This document shows positions 35,095-46,728 of a stretch of DNA of 64,000 bases, piece after piece. The stretch lies in the NCBI GenBank assembly GCA_963682175.1, contig OY821772.1, positions 16,670,743 through 16,734,742 on the forward strand, given 5' to 3'. The translations under genes were made by a program, and so were the position numbers. Each line of letters starts with the position of its first letter. The first letter of the stretch is position 1. This DNA is from Triglochin maritima. Its lineage: Eukaryota; Streptophyta; Magnoliopsida; Alismatales; Juncaginaceae. The notes under the pieces are model-generated. The model ran no database searches. It was not told the origin of the DNA and saw nothing but the letters and a program-made list of their open reading frames with translations.

Positions 35095-36338
35095 CTCGGT
35101 CATGGGATGACTTTGTGACCGTCTTTCTGAAGAGATTTTTCCCTCAAAGGAAAACTCAACAGATACGGAACCAGATACATCAAAGGTATCAGACCGAGAC
35201 CGAATCGTTTCATGTTTTCTTTGAGAGGTTCAAGGACATTATCCAGCAGTGCCCTAATCATGGATTTGAGTTATGGCAGTTGGGCCAAATTGTTTATGAG
35301 GGCATCAGCTACAACACCCGCACATTGTTGGAGTCGATGTGTCAGGGTGACTTCCAAATGAAACACATCGAGGAGGCATGGGACACTTTTGAGGCTATGG
35401 CTGAGCGTACCTTCGAGTGGGACACCATGAGAGAGCCACCAGCCTCCAGGTCTTCTGGTCGAGCTGGATCTTATCATGTTGAGTGAACTATCGCATCTGA
35501 GGCAAAAATGGATGCTCTCATGCGTAGGATTGAGAGTTTGGAGATGGACCGAGCTCCTGTAGCTCAGGTCTTTACTCCCGGGTTTAGTAGGTGTGGACTG
35601 TCGGGACATGATGACTTGGAATGCGCTTACGCTCCAAGGGATACTGAGCATGCAAATGCGATGTATCAACCAAGGCCTCCTAACGACCCGTACAGTCACT
35701 CCTACAATCCGGGATGGCGTAACCATCCTAACTTCTCTTGGGGGTCTAGTGGAGGCCACAGTTAGAGCTCGCACGCTCAACCTCAACCTCCACCTTATCA
35801 ACCTCCACGCCCATTGGCGACCTACGAACCCCCACATCAAAGGTCTCAGCACCATAATTACCAACCTTGTCAGGCCTCTTCATCGGGTTATTCTAACCAG
35901 ACTCCACCACCCCAGCGGGTTGACCCTAAGGACTCTACCCTTGAACAAACCCTTCAAACGTTCATGCAGAGCACTCAATCCATGTTTGCGGCCAGCAATA
36001 ATTCGGTCAAAGCATTGGAAATGCAAGTTAGCTAGTTGGCTCATCAGCTCCATGAACGTGAGAAGGGTCAGTTACCGAGTCAACCTGTGGTTAATCCCAG
36101 GGGTCAGCCTGCTCATACCAGGCAAAATGTACACAATGTTGAAAGTGACCCTTCCCAACATGCCAATGTTGTTCATACCTTGAGATCGGGAAGGGTCGTT
36201 GACGACAATGTGGAAATGCCTGAAGCCAACCCTGTTGGCGAGACTTCCGAGGAGAGTCTTGAGCCTGTTAAGGAACCTAATTCTGAGACTCCTCCTCATG
36301 ATTCTTATGTCCCCAAGGCACCATTCCCTCACCGTTGA
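35095..36338 (+). pseudogene. E4 gag, N-terminally deleted
   Basis: Starts within the gag domain at SWDDFVTVFLKRFFP. The C-terminal half of the capsid domain follows (35115-35486), then a nucleocapsid region and Pro/Gln-rich linkers. One frame carries stops at 35484 (TGA), 35763 (TAG) and 36033 (TAG), and ends at TGA 36336-36338. The protease continues in another frame. The knuckle near 35580-35625 reads FSRCGLSGHDDLEC: its first Cys is Phe, whereas E3 has CNRCGLTGHDDFEC. It would form a virus-like particle shell if intact; this copy cannot. Confidence 0.8.
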
Positions 36339-37206
36339 CGAAAAAACATGATGAGCATTGGGACAAGATCGTTGAGGTACTTAGGCAAGTAAAGGTGAAC
36401 ATCCCGTTGTTGGACATTGTTCAACAAATGCCACCGTATGCCAAGTTCCTCAAGGACCTTTGCACCACCAAGAGAAAAACAAATGTGCCCAAAAAGGCCT
36501 TTTTGGCCGCCAATGTGAGATCCATATTGACACAGACCATGCAAGTCAAATACAAGGACCCAGGTTATCCAACTGTCTCTTGCATGATTGAGAATGTGAC
36601 AATCTCTCAAGCTTTATTGGATTTGGGGGCATCTGTGAATCTCCTGCCTTACTCAGTCTATGTCAACCTTGGAATAGGCGATCTTAAACCAACGAGGACA
36701 ACCCTCCAGTTGGCTGATAGATCCGTCAAAATTCCACGAGGGAGTGTGGAGGATGTCCTTATCAAAGTGGGTGAGTTCGTATTTCCAGTTGATTTCATCA
36801 TCTTGGACACCGAACCCGTGTCCAACCCACAAGGACAGATTCCTGTGATCCTTGGGAGGCCATTTCTTGCGACATCTAATGCTTTGATTAATTGCGTAAT
36901 GGCTTGATGAGGTTGTCTTTTGGAAACCTCACGGCGGATTTCAACATCTTCACTCATGGTAAGGAACCCGAGCTCTTCGACGACACTGTCGGAGCCAATT
37001 TCATCCAGGACACGGATGAGCCCGTTTCATTAGGCATGTTCGACTCACATCGACATATTATTGAGGTGCCTAATGATCAGGTTGCGAGTGAAGAGGATCT
37101 TCAGGAATCCGCCAGTGTATCTCTGGACGAGGAGGCACATCTGGGTGCTTGCTCCTCTTACCCTGTGGCCCTTGAGCCACTTGAAAGTAATTCTGAATCC
37201 GACTAG
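36335..37206 (+). pseudogene. E4 aspartic protease domain
   Basis: Encodes conserved Athila protease motifs: KTNVPKKAFLAANV, LLDLGASVNLLPYSV (active-site triad written DLG), LQLADRSVKIPRG, PVDFIILD and ILGRPFLATSNALINC. A one-base deletion near 36895 shifts the frame just after NALINC; the next segment (36892-37206) continues with NGLMRLSFGN. A TAG at 37204-37206 separates it from RT. DLG in place of DTG/DSG is usual in Athila-type elements, so it is not decay. Confidence 0.85.
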
Positions 37207-38720
37207 GACCCACCTCTGGTCGAGCTTAAACCGCTCCTCAATAACCTAAAGTACATCTTTCTAGGGGATAATGAGACCTTGCCACTCATTATTGCTTCTG
37301 ATCTTGCACAAGATCAAGAGGTTGCCCTCAAAAGAGTACTCTTTGAAAAGAAAGAGGCAATCGGGTGGTCCTTGAAGGATATCAAGGGAATTAGCCCTGG
37401 TATTGTTCAGCATCAGATCCACATGGAAGAGGATTCTAGGCCCCGCAGGGACCCACAACGGAGATTGAATCCTGTACTGAAAGAAGTCGTCCGAAAGGAG
37501 GTTCTTAAGTGCTTGGATCATGGCATAATCTATACTATCTCTGATAGTTCGTGGGTGAGTCATGTCCATGTGGTTCCCAAGAAGTCAGGCGTGATGGTTG
37601 TGGAGAATGAGCATAATGAGCTTATCCCGACACGCCTGCAAACTGGCTGGCGAGTTTGCGTTGATTATCGCAAGCTCAATGCGGCAACACGGAAAGATCA
37701 TTTCCCGTTGTCATTCATTGATCAGATGTTGGAAAGGTTGGCCAGACATGAGTATTATTGTTTTCTTGATGGATACTCCGGTTACAACCAAATTCCCATC
37801 GCCCCCGAGGATCAAGAGAAAACCACATTTACTTGTCCCTTTGGCACGTTTGCCTACCGTCGCTTGCCCTTTGGGTTATGTAATGCGCCGGCAACGTTTC
37901 AAATGTGTATGATCAACATCTTCTCCGATATGGTTGAGCGTTTCCTTGAGATCTTCATGGACGACTTTTCCATATTTGGCACTTCCTTTGATGAGTGCCT
38001 TCATCACTTGAGCCTTGTCCTCAAGCGATGCCGTGAGAAGAACCTCGCTCTCAATTGGGAGAAATGTCACTTCATGGTGAAGCGAGGGATTGTACTTGGA
38101 CATGTGGTCTCAAGTAGGGGAATTGAGGTCGATCCCGCCAAAGTGGGTATCATTGCTAATCTCCCATGCCCACGTAATGTGAAGGATATTCGTGCCTTTT
38201 TGGGGCATGCTAGATTCTATCGGCGGTTCATTCAGGATTTTAGCAAAATTGCTCGACCTCTAACCGCCTTGTTGGCTAAGGATTCCATTTTTGAGTTCAC
38301 ACCGGATTGTCACCATGCCTTTTTGACCTTGAAGAAAGAGTTGACCTCAGCTCCCATTATTAAGGCACCGGTGTGGACTGAACCCTTTGAGTTAATGTGT
38401 GATGCATCTGACTTCGCTGTGGGAGCAGTGCTTGGGCAACGATTGGACAAAATGCCTCATGTGATCTACTATGCCAGTAGAACACTCAATGATGCCCAAT
38501 TGAACTACACGGTGACCGAGAAGGAATTCTTAGCGATCATATTTGCTTTGGGGAAAATTCCGGTCGTACTTTATTGGCTCCCACGTGATTATCTATTCTG
38601 ATCACACAACCATCAAGCACCTCATGGCGAAGAGAGATCCAAAATCCCGACTCTTGAGATAGATCTTGTTGTTACAAGAATTCGATCTCGAGATTCGGGA
38701 CAAAAAAAGGTGTGAAAATG
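37207..38720 (+). pseudogene. E4 reverse transcriptase and RNase H
   Basis: A 440-codon frame (37279-38601) covers the whole RT. Motifs in order: GWRVCVDYRKLN (near 37645), LDGYSGYNQ (near 37765), RRLPFGLCNAPATFQ (near 37860), IFMDDFSIFG (37951-37980, catalytic Asp pair at 37960-37965) and LGHVVSSRGIEVDPAKV. RNase H starts at ELMCDASDFAVGAVLG and TEKEFLAI, then a frameshift near 38560 breaks it. The third acidic site, SDHTTIKHL, follows in another frame near 38598. FMDD is the Athila form of the YXDD box. The RT domain itself looks complete, but upstream stops isolate it from any gag start. Confidence 0.85.
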
Positions 38721-40097
38721 TTGTAGCTGATCACTTGTCTCGTCTAGAGACGACCAACCCACAAGACCAAATCATTGATGACAAATTTCCTGACGAGCAG
38801 TTGTTCACGATCGAAGATCACCCTTGGTTGCCGACATCGTGAACTACCTCGTGACCGAGCAACTTCCTGTGGGTTGGTAAAAATCTGACCAAACCAAATT
38901 TAGATCTTATGTCAGATTCTTCCACTGGGACGACCCCTACCTATTCAAATACTGCTCTGACCAAATTTTCAGGCGGTGCGTCCCAGATACCGAGTTCCAA
39001 AGTGTGCTCCACTTCTGCCATTCCAAGGCATGTGGAGGACACTTTGGAGCAAAGAAAACTTCTGCCAAGGTGCTCCAATCTGGATTCTACTGGCCCTCTC
39101 TTTTCAAGGTTGCTTACGACTTTTGTAAGCAATGTGATAGGTGCCAGCGCCTTGGCAGGATTGGTCGACGTGACATGATGCCTTTGCAAAATGTCCTTGT
39201 GGTCGACATCTTCGATGTGTGGGGCATCGATTTGATGGGTCCCTTCCCGAACTCGTTCGGGAATGTTTACATTCTGGTGGTCGTTGACTATGTGTCTAAG
39301 TGGGTTGAGGCTATACCCACAAAGACCAATGACAACAAGGTGGTCACCAAATTCTTGAGGGACATTTTTCGCGATTTGGTACTTCTCGTACCATAATCAG
39401 CGAGAGGGGTACCCACTTCTGTAATCACTTCTTTGAAGCGCTTATGAGGAAATATTCGATCACCCACAAGCTTGCGACCCCATATCATCTGCAAACTAGT
39501 GGGCAGGTCGAAATCTCTAACCGTCAATTAAAGCAAATTCTTGAGAAGACTGTTAGTTCCTCGAGGAAGGATTGGTCAACCAAGTTGAATGACGCGTTGT
39601 GGGCCTTCCGCACCGCGTACAAGACGAATTTGGGTATGTCCCCATATCGGGTAGTGTAAGGCAAGGCTTGCCACCTACCCGTCGAGCTTGAGCATCGTGC
39701 TTTCTGGGCTATCAAGAACCTGAATATGGATCTTGATCAAGCAGGAGTACAACGTAAGCTCGACATTGTGGAATTAGAAGAGCTACGCAATGATGCGTAC
39801 GAGAATGCCAAAATTCATAAGTCCCGAGCCAAGATGTTTCACGATCGTATCATTATGCGAAAGGTGTTTACGGCCGGGCAGAAGGTGTTGCTCTACAATT
39901 CCTGGCTTCATCTGTTTGCGGGTAAGTTTCGCAGTCGCTGGTCTGGCCCGTTTATTGCCCAAACCATCTATCCTCATGGAGCGGTTGACATCTTGAACCC
40001 AGGGAATGAGGAGGTGTTCAAAGTTAATAGACAACGCCTCAAACCCTACATGGAGGGGGCACCAGCCGAAAGTCGAGGAGGTCATGTTCCTTCATGA
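38721..40097 (+). pseudogene. E4 integrase
   Basis: Zinc-binding HHCC region ([13 protein letters not shown] with CKQCDRC, 39010-39145). The catalytic core begins at [11 protein letters not shown] (39220) and [10 protein letters not shown] frameshift falls near 39370. At the second catalytic Asp the codon is GAG, giving ISERGTHF where E3 has ISDRSTH. The Glu region GQVEISN follows near 39503, then the C-terminal domain ending at 40097 (VNRQRLKPYMEG). Stops or shifts occur near 38640-38840, 39390 and 39657. It is not functional. Confidence 0.85.
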
Positions 40098-41684
40098 ACC
40101 TCTCTCGCCCCCAACCATGCATGCTCCTGCATAAGTGGTTGTGCTTTCAGTTTCCAAAAAAAAAAAACGATAAAAGACTCCTTCAGTGAGCATCGTTTGT
40201 TGTGGGGCCCAACCCTTGAGTATTTGGGCCCCAATTCTTTCACGTATTTGTATAACTTCCTTAGCATCTCACAGGTTTTGAGGGAAGTTCGGTTTTGTCC
40301 GTCAACATAGCCCAAAACTTCCCTGTGTACTTCATGTTGGTGAGATCTCTCCTTTTTCATGCATAAATCGATGTAGTATCTTGCTCACATTCATTGAGGA
40401 CAATGCATGAAGTAGGTGTGGGGGGGTGTTTTACGTGTGTACATAGTCGAGTCTTTTCTTTTGATCTTGTTTTCTTTTGTTTGCATTTTCAGGGTCATGT
40501 TAGTGTGCTGCATTTAATATCGATATATCTGCTTGCCATGATCCTTGGGTGACTTGTCTTCTTTTGCTTGCCTAGTGCTTCAAAATTTTCACATTTCTTT
40601 CAAAATCTTCATGTGTTTGCGAAAGAAAATGTTTTGTGGGTTTTCCGTTTGTTTAGCATGTGCAAAACCGTTGAGAGGCAAAGTAAAAAGAAAGCTCCCA
40701 AAATTGTCTTGAACTTGATGCATTAGGATATCTAGTACTGTGGCTTTAGGATTTATCGAGTCGTTAGGATGCACCCCAATTTTCCCTTGCGGGTGAGTAA
40801 TCATAGGGTTTCAGTGCTCAAACATTCAAAGAAGTCCACCCTGAACCTAGTGAGTCAATAATTCGTGTCTGTTAACTTAAGGAAGTTTGTTGTAGTCAAG
40901 GACCTCTAAATCTTTGTGTGAGACATTAGTGTAGGGGTTTTGGTTCATGTGTAGATAAGAAATAAGTGAGTAGGTGTTCTCTCTTCTCGCACGGCTCCTA
41001 TCACTCGGGAAAGTAGGTCTGAGGGGACTTTGTGCCTGGTGATTTAAAGTCATCTGACTTGGGATGCGCCGTACGAACTCTCGTTACACGGGTGGTAGGG
41101 ATTGCCCTATGTGGAGATTTAGGGAAAGGTGTACGTGATAGTGTAAGTCCTCATGGGCAATAATGCACGAAACCTGACCCTGGGAGAATGAAGCTCCAAC
41201 TAATAAAAATAAAATGAAGAAAAAAATGAGAAAAAAGAAAAAAAGTAAAAAAATGGTAATGCAAATAAGAACCTTAATGGACCTTACACTTTGTATCACT
41301 TGCGGATGTTGAGGTTGTCCCTGTCTTTCACTAAATTCCTTATTTAACTTGCACGAATGGTTCATTAGGCTAGGTGTGTGGACTGATTACCTATATAGAG
41401 TAGGCCTGTAGGATTACCGCGTCCATTGATCGACAAAATTTGTCCAACGAGTCGAGGTCTAGATTGAATAATGGATCTTGTTCAGATTTTGTGGGTATAT
41501 CCGCTGAAAACCCTCAGGAGACAACACTCCTCCTCCTTGGCGACAAGGAGGTTTAATGTCTTGTTGCACATGCTAAGTGCAACTGTGATTCCTACGAAAG
41601 TGAGTTAGGATTTCTTGTTTCTCGTTTGCTTTTATCTTTCTTTGTTTTGCTCGGGACTAGCAAAAACTTAGGTGTGGGGGTATT
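40098..41684 (+). other. E4 3' non-coding region
   Basis: About 1.6 kb with no supported gene, homologous to the equivalent region of the other Athila elements. It includes the CCCGTTACACGGG-type hairpin in a changed form near 41083 (ctcgttacacggg), an A-rich tract (41203-41255) and a terminal purine tract aggtgtgggggtatt (41670-41684). It lacks the ORF3-like frame seen in E3. Confidence 0.75.
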
Positions 41685-43237
41685 TGATTGACATCATTTC
41701 ATGCTCATATTGGTATCTTATATCCATTATCTTACACTTAAGCAATGCTACATGATGAGTTTTATGTTTAGTTTTCAGGAATAAAGAGGTTTGAAGAGAA
41801 GAGCCATGAAAGGACCCAAAAGCAGGAAAAAAAACTTAATTGTGAGACCTGGGGACTAAGATGCAAGGGAGAAGGAGCTGATTGTAAGACCGAAGGACCT
41901 AAGAGCAAAACAGGAAACTCCACACCATCATGGGGAGTATTTTGAAAATTCGATTCGGGTCGGAGCTCCAACAAACCAAGCAGATGCATCCAGGACCAAG
42001 AAACACATCAAGAAAAGCCCACAACAAAAACCAAAGCGATTTGGGCCTTGTAGGCCGCCAATTGGCGGTCTGGAACCGCCAATTGGTGGTCTGGATCAGC
42101 CCAGATCCGCTAAGATTTCTCCTGGACTTGTATTAATGTGTGTTTAGGCTATTTTTGGTATTGGTTTAGTCCCACATCGGGGGATTGTCCCGGATTAGCT
42201 TTTTCCATGCTTATAAATAGAACTCTTCACCTCCCATTGTATCTATCTCTCTCTTTTGTGGCTTCTTCCCTACTAAGAGTGAAGCCTTGAAGCAAAACTC
42301 TGGTGGAGGAAGAGCTGCTTGTAATTTGAGTGAGTTAATAATAGATGTTTTCATTAGCTTTTTAATTCTTGCTTAGTTAATTTCTTTTAATGTATTCGCT
42401 TTGGTGCTTGTTTAGTTTTAAATTTCTTTAATATTTCTTGTTTGATTAGTATAGTTTCGTTTCAGTATAATGCTTCATTTTATTAGAGTAGTTAGTTTAA
42501 ATATGTGTGAGTAGTTCCATCCCCATTTGGGGGTGGAGAAATATGTGATATAATCATGTAGTGTATTAAGTATGTGTTATATTTATCCCTTGAGCTTTAT
42601 ATGATTTCCATAACCATCTAATGGGTTTTCACTCTTATCTTTGATATGCTAATGCTCTGGAATGAAGCTTAGCTTATGCTTTGATTAGTGGACCTATTTT
42701 ATGGGGAATGATAAGGTTAGGATATGGATGAAGTTAATATTGGAAACACAATTTGTAGTGTATGTGCTCTTGTTGCCTTTACCTTAGCTAATGTCTTGTA
42801 TGTTTTAATGATGTAGTCTTATCTTAATTCATGTGGAGGCATAGTAGGGTCTAGTCTTTATACTTGAGTTCATGTAGCTTCATTCTAATTATTGTCTTGT
42901 ATGTTTTAATGATGTAGCTTATCTTAATTCATGTGCAGGCAAAGTTGGATGTAGTTTTATGATTTCATGCACTACATGTTGTGAGAAGCTTAATGAACAC
43001 ACACACACTTCTTTATGTCCACATTATTTCTCTACCCTCTTTGGGGTTTAGTTTTCTTGCTTTTCTTCCATTTCCATTTGCACCTTAGTGTAGTGTAGTA
43101 TAATACAACTTTCTCTCCTTCTTTTACCTCTCGCCTTCGAACAAACCAAGCGTCGACACATCTCCCAGTGGACGACCCGTATTTGCCACCGCTTCAACGC
43201 GGCCGTGCACTTGCGGTTAATATAAAACGATCAATCA
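41685..43237 (+). repeat. E4 3' LTR (1553 bp)
   Basis: TGATTGACATC to GATCAATCA, clearly the pair of the 5' LTR (same words through most of its length with scattered substitutions). It has paired palindromes (42053-42091), CGGGGGATTGTCCCGG near 42178 and TATAAATAG at 42212-42220. It is followed by GCCAC. Confidence 0.95.
42053..42091. promoter_or_regulatory. paired palindromes in E4 3' LTR
   Basis: GGCCGCCAATTGGCGGTC at 42053-42070 and AACCGCCAATTGGTGGTC at 42074-42091, 21 bp apart. Confidence 0.8.
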
Positions 43238-43242
43238 GCCAC

Positions 43243-43752
43243 CCATGCCTCACGAAGGCAATGGCGAAATAATGGGGTCATCTTCACTACCTCGAGGTCG
43301 GTGCCTTGGTGCCTCAGCATGCACTCAAATCGTGGGATGTCAAACATGCCACACAATTTGGTAACCAGGGCAGGCAACAATGTATTTCTTTTCAGCTTAG
43401 CATTCACCAAAACGTCGAACAACGTTCGACAAATGCAGTGAGCTGAACCACCCATAAGACTATACACGATCTGCAAACTAGGTGTGAAGAATGTGGAGGT
43501 CCGCTCTTGGCCCAACACATTTCTACACACCCACTTGGCTATGATGTGCACATTGGAGTAAATGTGCGCATTAGGTACTCCCCCATGCGATGATATAGGT
43601 TGCCCGCACCCAAACCGTTTGGAGTAAATGCCCGCACCCAAACCATTAGCGGTCTGTTGGTGCGATCTGGGGGTGGAATTTGGGTGGCGGCGGAATAAAA
43701 AGGAAAAACACGTTTTTGCTTCTGGTGGAGAATGAATAGGGCAAGGCATCAC
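43243..43752 (-). pseudogene. E3 ORF3-like frame, N-terminal part
   Basis: A minus-strand frame of about 170 codons directly after integrase, cut by E4. It contains NVHIIAKWVCRNVLG, then a hydrophobic stretch (FFTPSLQIVYSLMGG), then LLPALVTKLCGMFDIP. This spacing resembles the putative plant transposon protein domain often found in extra ORFs of Athila-type elements, in the position where envelope-like ORFs have been described. There is no obvious signal peptide. A short direct repeat (cccgcacccaaacc) lies near 43598-43643. Its continuation is at 18306-18479. Family assignment is tentative. Confidence 0.5.
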
Positions 43753-43758
43753 GTGTTT

Positions 43759-45250
43759 TTAACAAAGAAAAGGGAAAATAACCAAAAGACACTTCAAATT
43801 TTTTTCTTTTCTTCTTTTTTTAACTTTTTTTTTGTTTTTTAACCACAAAGATATATACAAACATGAAAACTCGACCATTCGTGCAGGAACATGAATGAGT
43901 GAGTGTGAGAGAGGTTCATGAAGGAACATGACCTCCTCGACTTCAGCTGGTTCCCCCTCCAAGTAGGGTTTGAGGCGTTGTCCATTAACTTTGAACACGT
44001 CCCCATTCCCTGGGTTCAGAATGTCAACCGCTCCATGAGAAAACACGATTTGGACAATAAAATGGCCAGAGTAGCGACTGCGGAGCTTACCCACAAACAG
44101 ATGAAGCCAGGAATTGTAGAGCAACACCTTTTCCCCGTCCATAAACACCTTTCGCATAATCATGCGATCGTTAAACAACTTGGCTCGGGACTTATGAATT
44201 GTGGCATTTTCATATGAATCATTGCATATCTCTTCCAACTCCATAATTTTGAGTTTACGTTGCACCCCTGCTTGATCAAGATCCAAATTCGGGTTCTTGA
44301 TTGCCCTGAAATCCTTGTCGTACACTACCTGATATGGGGACATACCCAAATTGGTCTTATACACGGTGTGGAAGGCCCACAACGCGTCATTCAACTTAGT
44401 TGACCAATCCTTCCTCGAGGAATTAACCGTCTTCTCAAGGATTTGCTTTAATTGACAGTTAGAGACTTCGACCTGCCCATTAGTTTGAGGATGATATGGG
44501 GTCGCAAGCTTGTGGGTGATCGAATATTTCCTCATAAGCGCTTCAAAGGAGCGATTACAGATGTGGGTACTCCTATCGCTGATTATCGTACGAGGAGTAC
44601 CAAATTGCACAAAAATGTCCCTTAAGAATTTGGTGACCACCTTGTTGTCATTGGTCGTTGTGGGGATAGCCTCAACCCACTTAGACACGTAGTCAACGAC
44701 CACCAGAATGCAAACATTCCCGAATGAATTCGGGAAGGGACCCGTAAAGTCGATGCCCCACACATCAAAGATGTCGACAACAAGGACATTGTGCAAAGGC
44801 ATCATGTCACGTCAACTAATCCTGCCAAGGCGCTGGCACCTATCACATTGCTTACAAAAGTCGTAAGCATCTTTGAAAAGATAAGGCCAGTAGAATCTAG
44901 ATTGGAACACCATGGCGGCAATTTTCTTTGCTCCAAAATATCCTCCACATGCCTTAGAGTGGCAGAAATGGAGCACACTTTGGAACTCGTTATCTGGGAC
45001 GTACCACATGAAAATTTGGTCAGAGAAGTATTTGAATAGGTAGGGGTCGTCCCAGTGAAAGAATCTGACATAAGATCTAAATTTAGTTTGGTCAGATTTT
45101 GACCAACCCACAGGAAGTTGCTCGCTCACGAGGTAGTTCACGATGTCGGCAAACCAAGGGTTATCTTCGATCGTGAACAACTGCTCGTCAGGAAATTTGT
45201 CATTAATAATTTGGTCCTATGTGTTGGTCGTCTCTAGACGAGACAAGTGG
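43759..45250 (-). pseudogene. E3 integrase
   Basis: The best-preserved integrase here. One frame runs from 45180 to 43759, broken only by a TGA at 44812-44814 just before RDMMPLHN. It has the HHCC zinc region ([13 protein letters not shown] and CKQCDRC). The catalytic triad is intact: Asp in VWGIDFTGP, Asp in IISDRSTH, Glu in NGQVEVSN. The C-terminal domain ends with [12 protein letters not shown], then a long Lys-rich extension not seen in E4. The segment between RNase H and 45180 is more decayed. Confidence 0.85.
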
Positions 45251-46728
45251 TCTGCTACAACATTTTCACACCTTCTTTTGTCCTGAATCTCGAGATCGAA
45301 CTCTTGTGACAACAAGATCTATCTCAAGAGTCGGGATTTTGCATCTTTCTTCGCCATGAGGTGCTTGATCGCTGTGTGATCAGGATAGATAATCACGTGG
45401 GAGCCAATCAAGTACGACCGTATTTTCTCCAAAGCAAATATGATCGCTAAGAATTCCTTCTCGGTAACAGTGTAGTTCAATTGTGCATCATTGGGTGTTC
45501 TACTAGCATAGTAGATCACATGACGCAATTTGTCCAATCGTTGCCCAAGCACTGCTCCCACAGCCAAGTCAGATGCATCGCACACTAACTCGAAGGGTTC
45601 AGTCCACACCGGTGGTTAATTATGGGATCTGAAGTCAACTCTTTCTTCAAGGTCAAAAAGGCATGGTGGAAATCCGGTGTGAACATCCTTAGCCAACAAG
45701 GCCGTGAGAGGTCGAGCAATTTTGCTAAAATCCCGAATGAACCTCCGATAGAATCCAGCATGCCCAAAAAAGGCACGGATATCCTTCACATTACGTGGCG
45801 GTGGGAGATTACCAATAAGACCAACTTTGGCGGGATCGACCTCAATTCCCCTACTTGAGACCACATGTCCAAGTACAATCCCTCGCTTCACCATGAAGTG
45901 ACATTTCTCCCAATTGAGAGAGAGGTTCTTCTCACGGCATCACTTGAGGACAAGGCTCAAGTGACAAAGACACTCATCAAAGGAAGCGCCAAATATGGAA
46001 AAGTCGTCCATGAAAATCTGAAGGAAACGCTCTACCATATCAGAGAAGATGTTGATCATACACCTTTGAAACGTTGTCGGTGCATTACATAACCCAAAGG
46101 GCCATGCGATGGTAGGCAAACGTGCCAAAGGGACACGTAAAGGTGGTTTTCTCTTGATCGTCGGGGGCGATGGGAATTTGGTTGTAACCGGAGTATCCAT
46201 CAAAAAAACAATAATACTCATGTCCGGCCAACCTTTCCAACATCTGATCAATGAATGGCAACGGGAAATGATCTTTCCACGTTGCCGCATTGAGCTTGCG
46301 ATATTCAATGCAAACTTGCCACCCAATTTGCAGGCGTGTGGGGATAAGCTCACTACGCTCATTCTCAACAACCATTATGGACATGACTCACCCACGAACT
46401 ATCAGCGAGGATAGATTATGCCATGATCCAAGCACTTAAGAACCTCCTTTCAGACGGCTTTTTGCGGTACAGGATTCAATCTTCGTTGTGGGTCCCGACG
46501 GGGCCTAGAATCCTCTTCCATGTGGATCTGATGCTGAACAATACCAGAGCTTGTTCCATTGATATCCTTCAAGGACCACCCGATAGCCTCTTTGTTTTCA
46601 AAGTGAACTTTTTTGAGGGTAACCTCTTGATCTTGTGCAAGATCAGAAACAATAATGAGTGGCAAGGTCTCATTATCCCCTAAAAAGTTGTATTTCAGGT
46701 TATCGGGGAGCATCGTCGAAGAGCCTGG
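45251..46728 (-). pseudogene. E3 reverse transcriptase and RNase H
   Basis: Begins at the E5 junction and reads leftward through the RT connector (46713-46450) and RT motifs: GWQVCIEYRKLN, FDGYSGYNQ, GLCNAPTTFQ, IFMDDFSIFG (near 46001-46020) and LGHVVSSRGIEVDPAKV. The RNase H frame (45609-45319) keeps all three acidic sites: CDASDLAVG, TEKEFLAI and YPDHTAIKHL. At least three frameshifts or stops separate these parts. Confidence 0.85.
46724..46728. other. E5 target site duplication, left copy
   Basis: CCTGG, repeated at 55332-55336. The insertion split E3 between protease and RT. Confidence 0.9.

Larger units (their letters stand above)
18485..43237 (+). mobile_element. E4: Athila element with autonomous layout, carrying two nested insertions
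   Basis: 5' LTR (18485-18947 plus 31527-32598), tRNA-Asp primer site, leader, gag, protease, RT/RNase H, integrase, 3' non-coding region and 3' LTR (41685-43237). GCCAC flanks both ends. Without the Sirevirus-derived array and the solo LTR the element is about 10.6 kb, a usual Athila size. The gag N-terminus is deleted, and gag-pol has at least four stop codons and three or more frameshifts, so it is not autonomous now. Confidence 0.9.

Noticed and set aside
43243..46384. Plus-strand frames opposite E3 pol (such as 43918-44217, 45622-45858)
   Set aside because: They are antisense shadows of integrase and RT coding sequence with a recognisable protein on the other strand.
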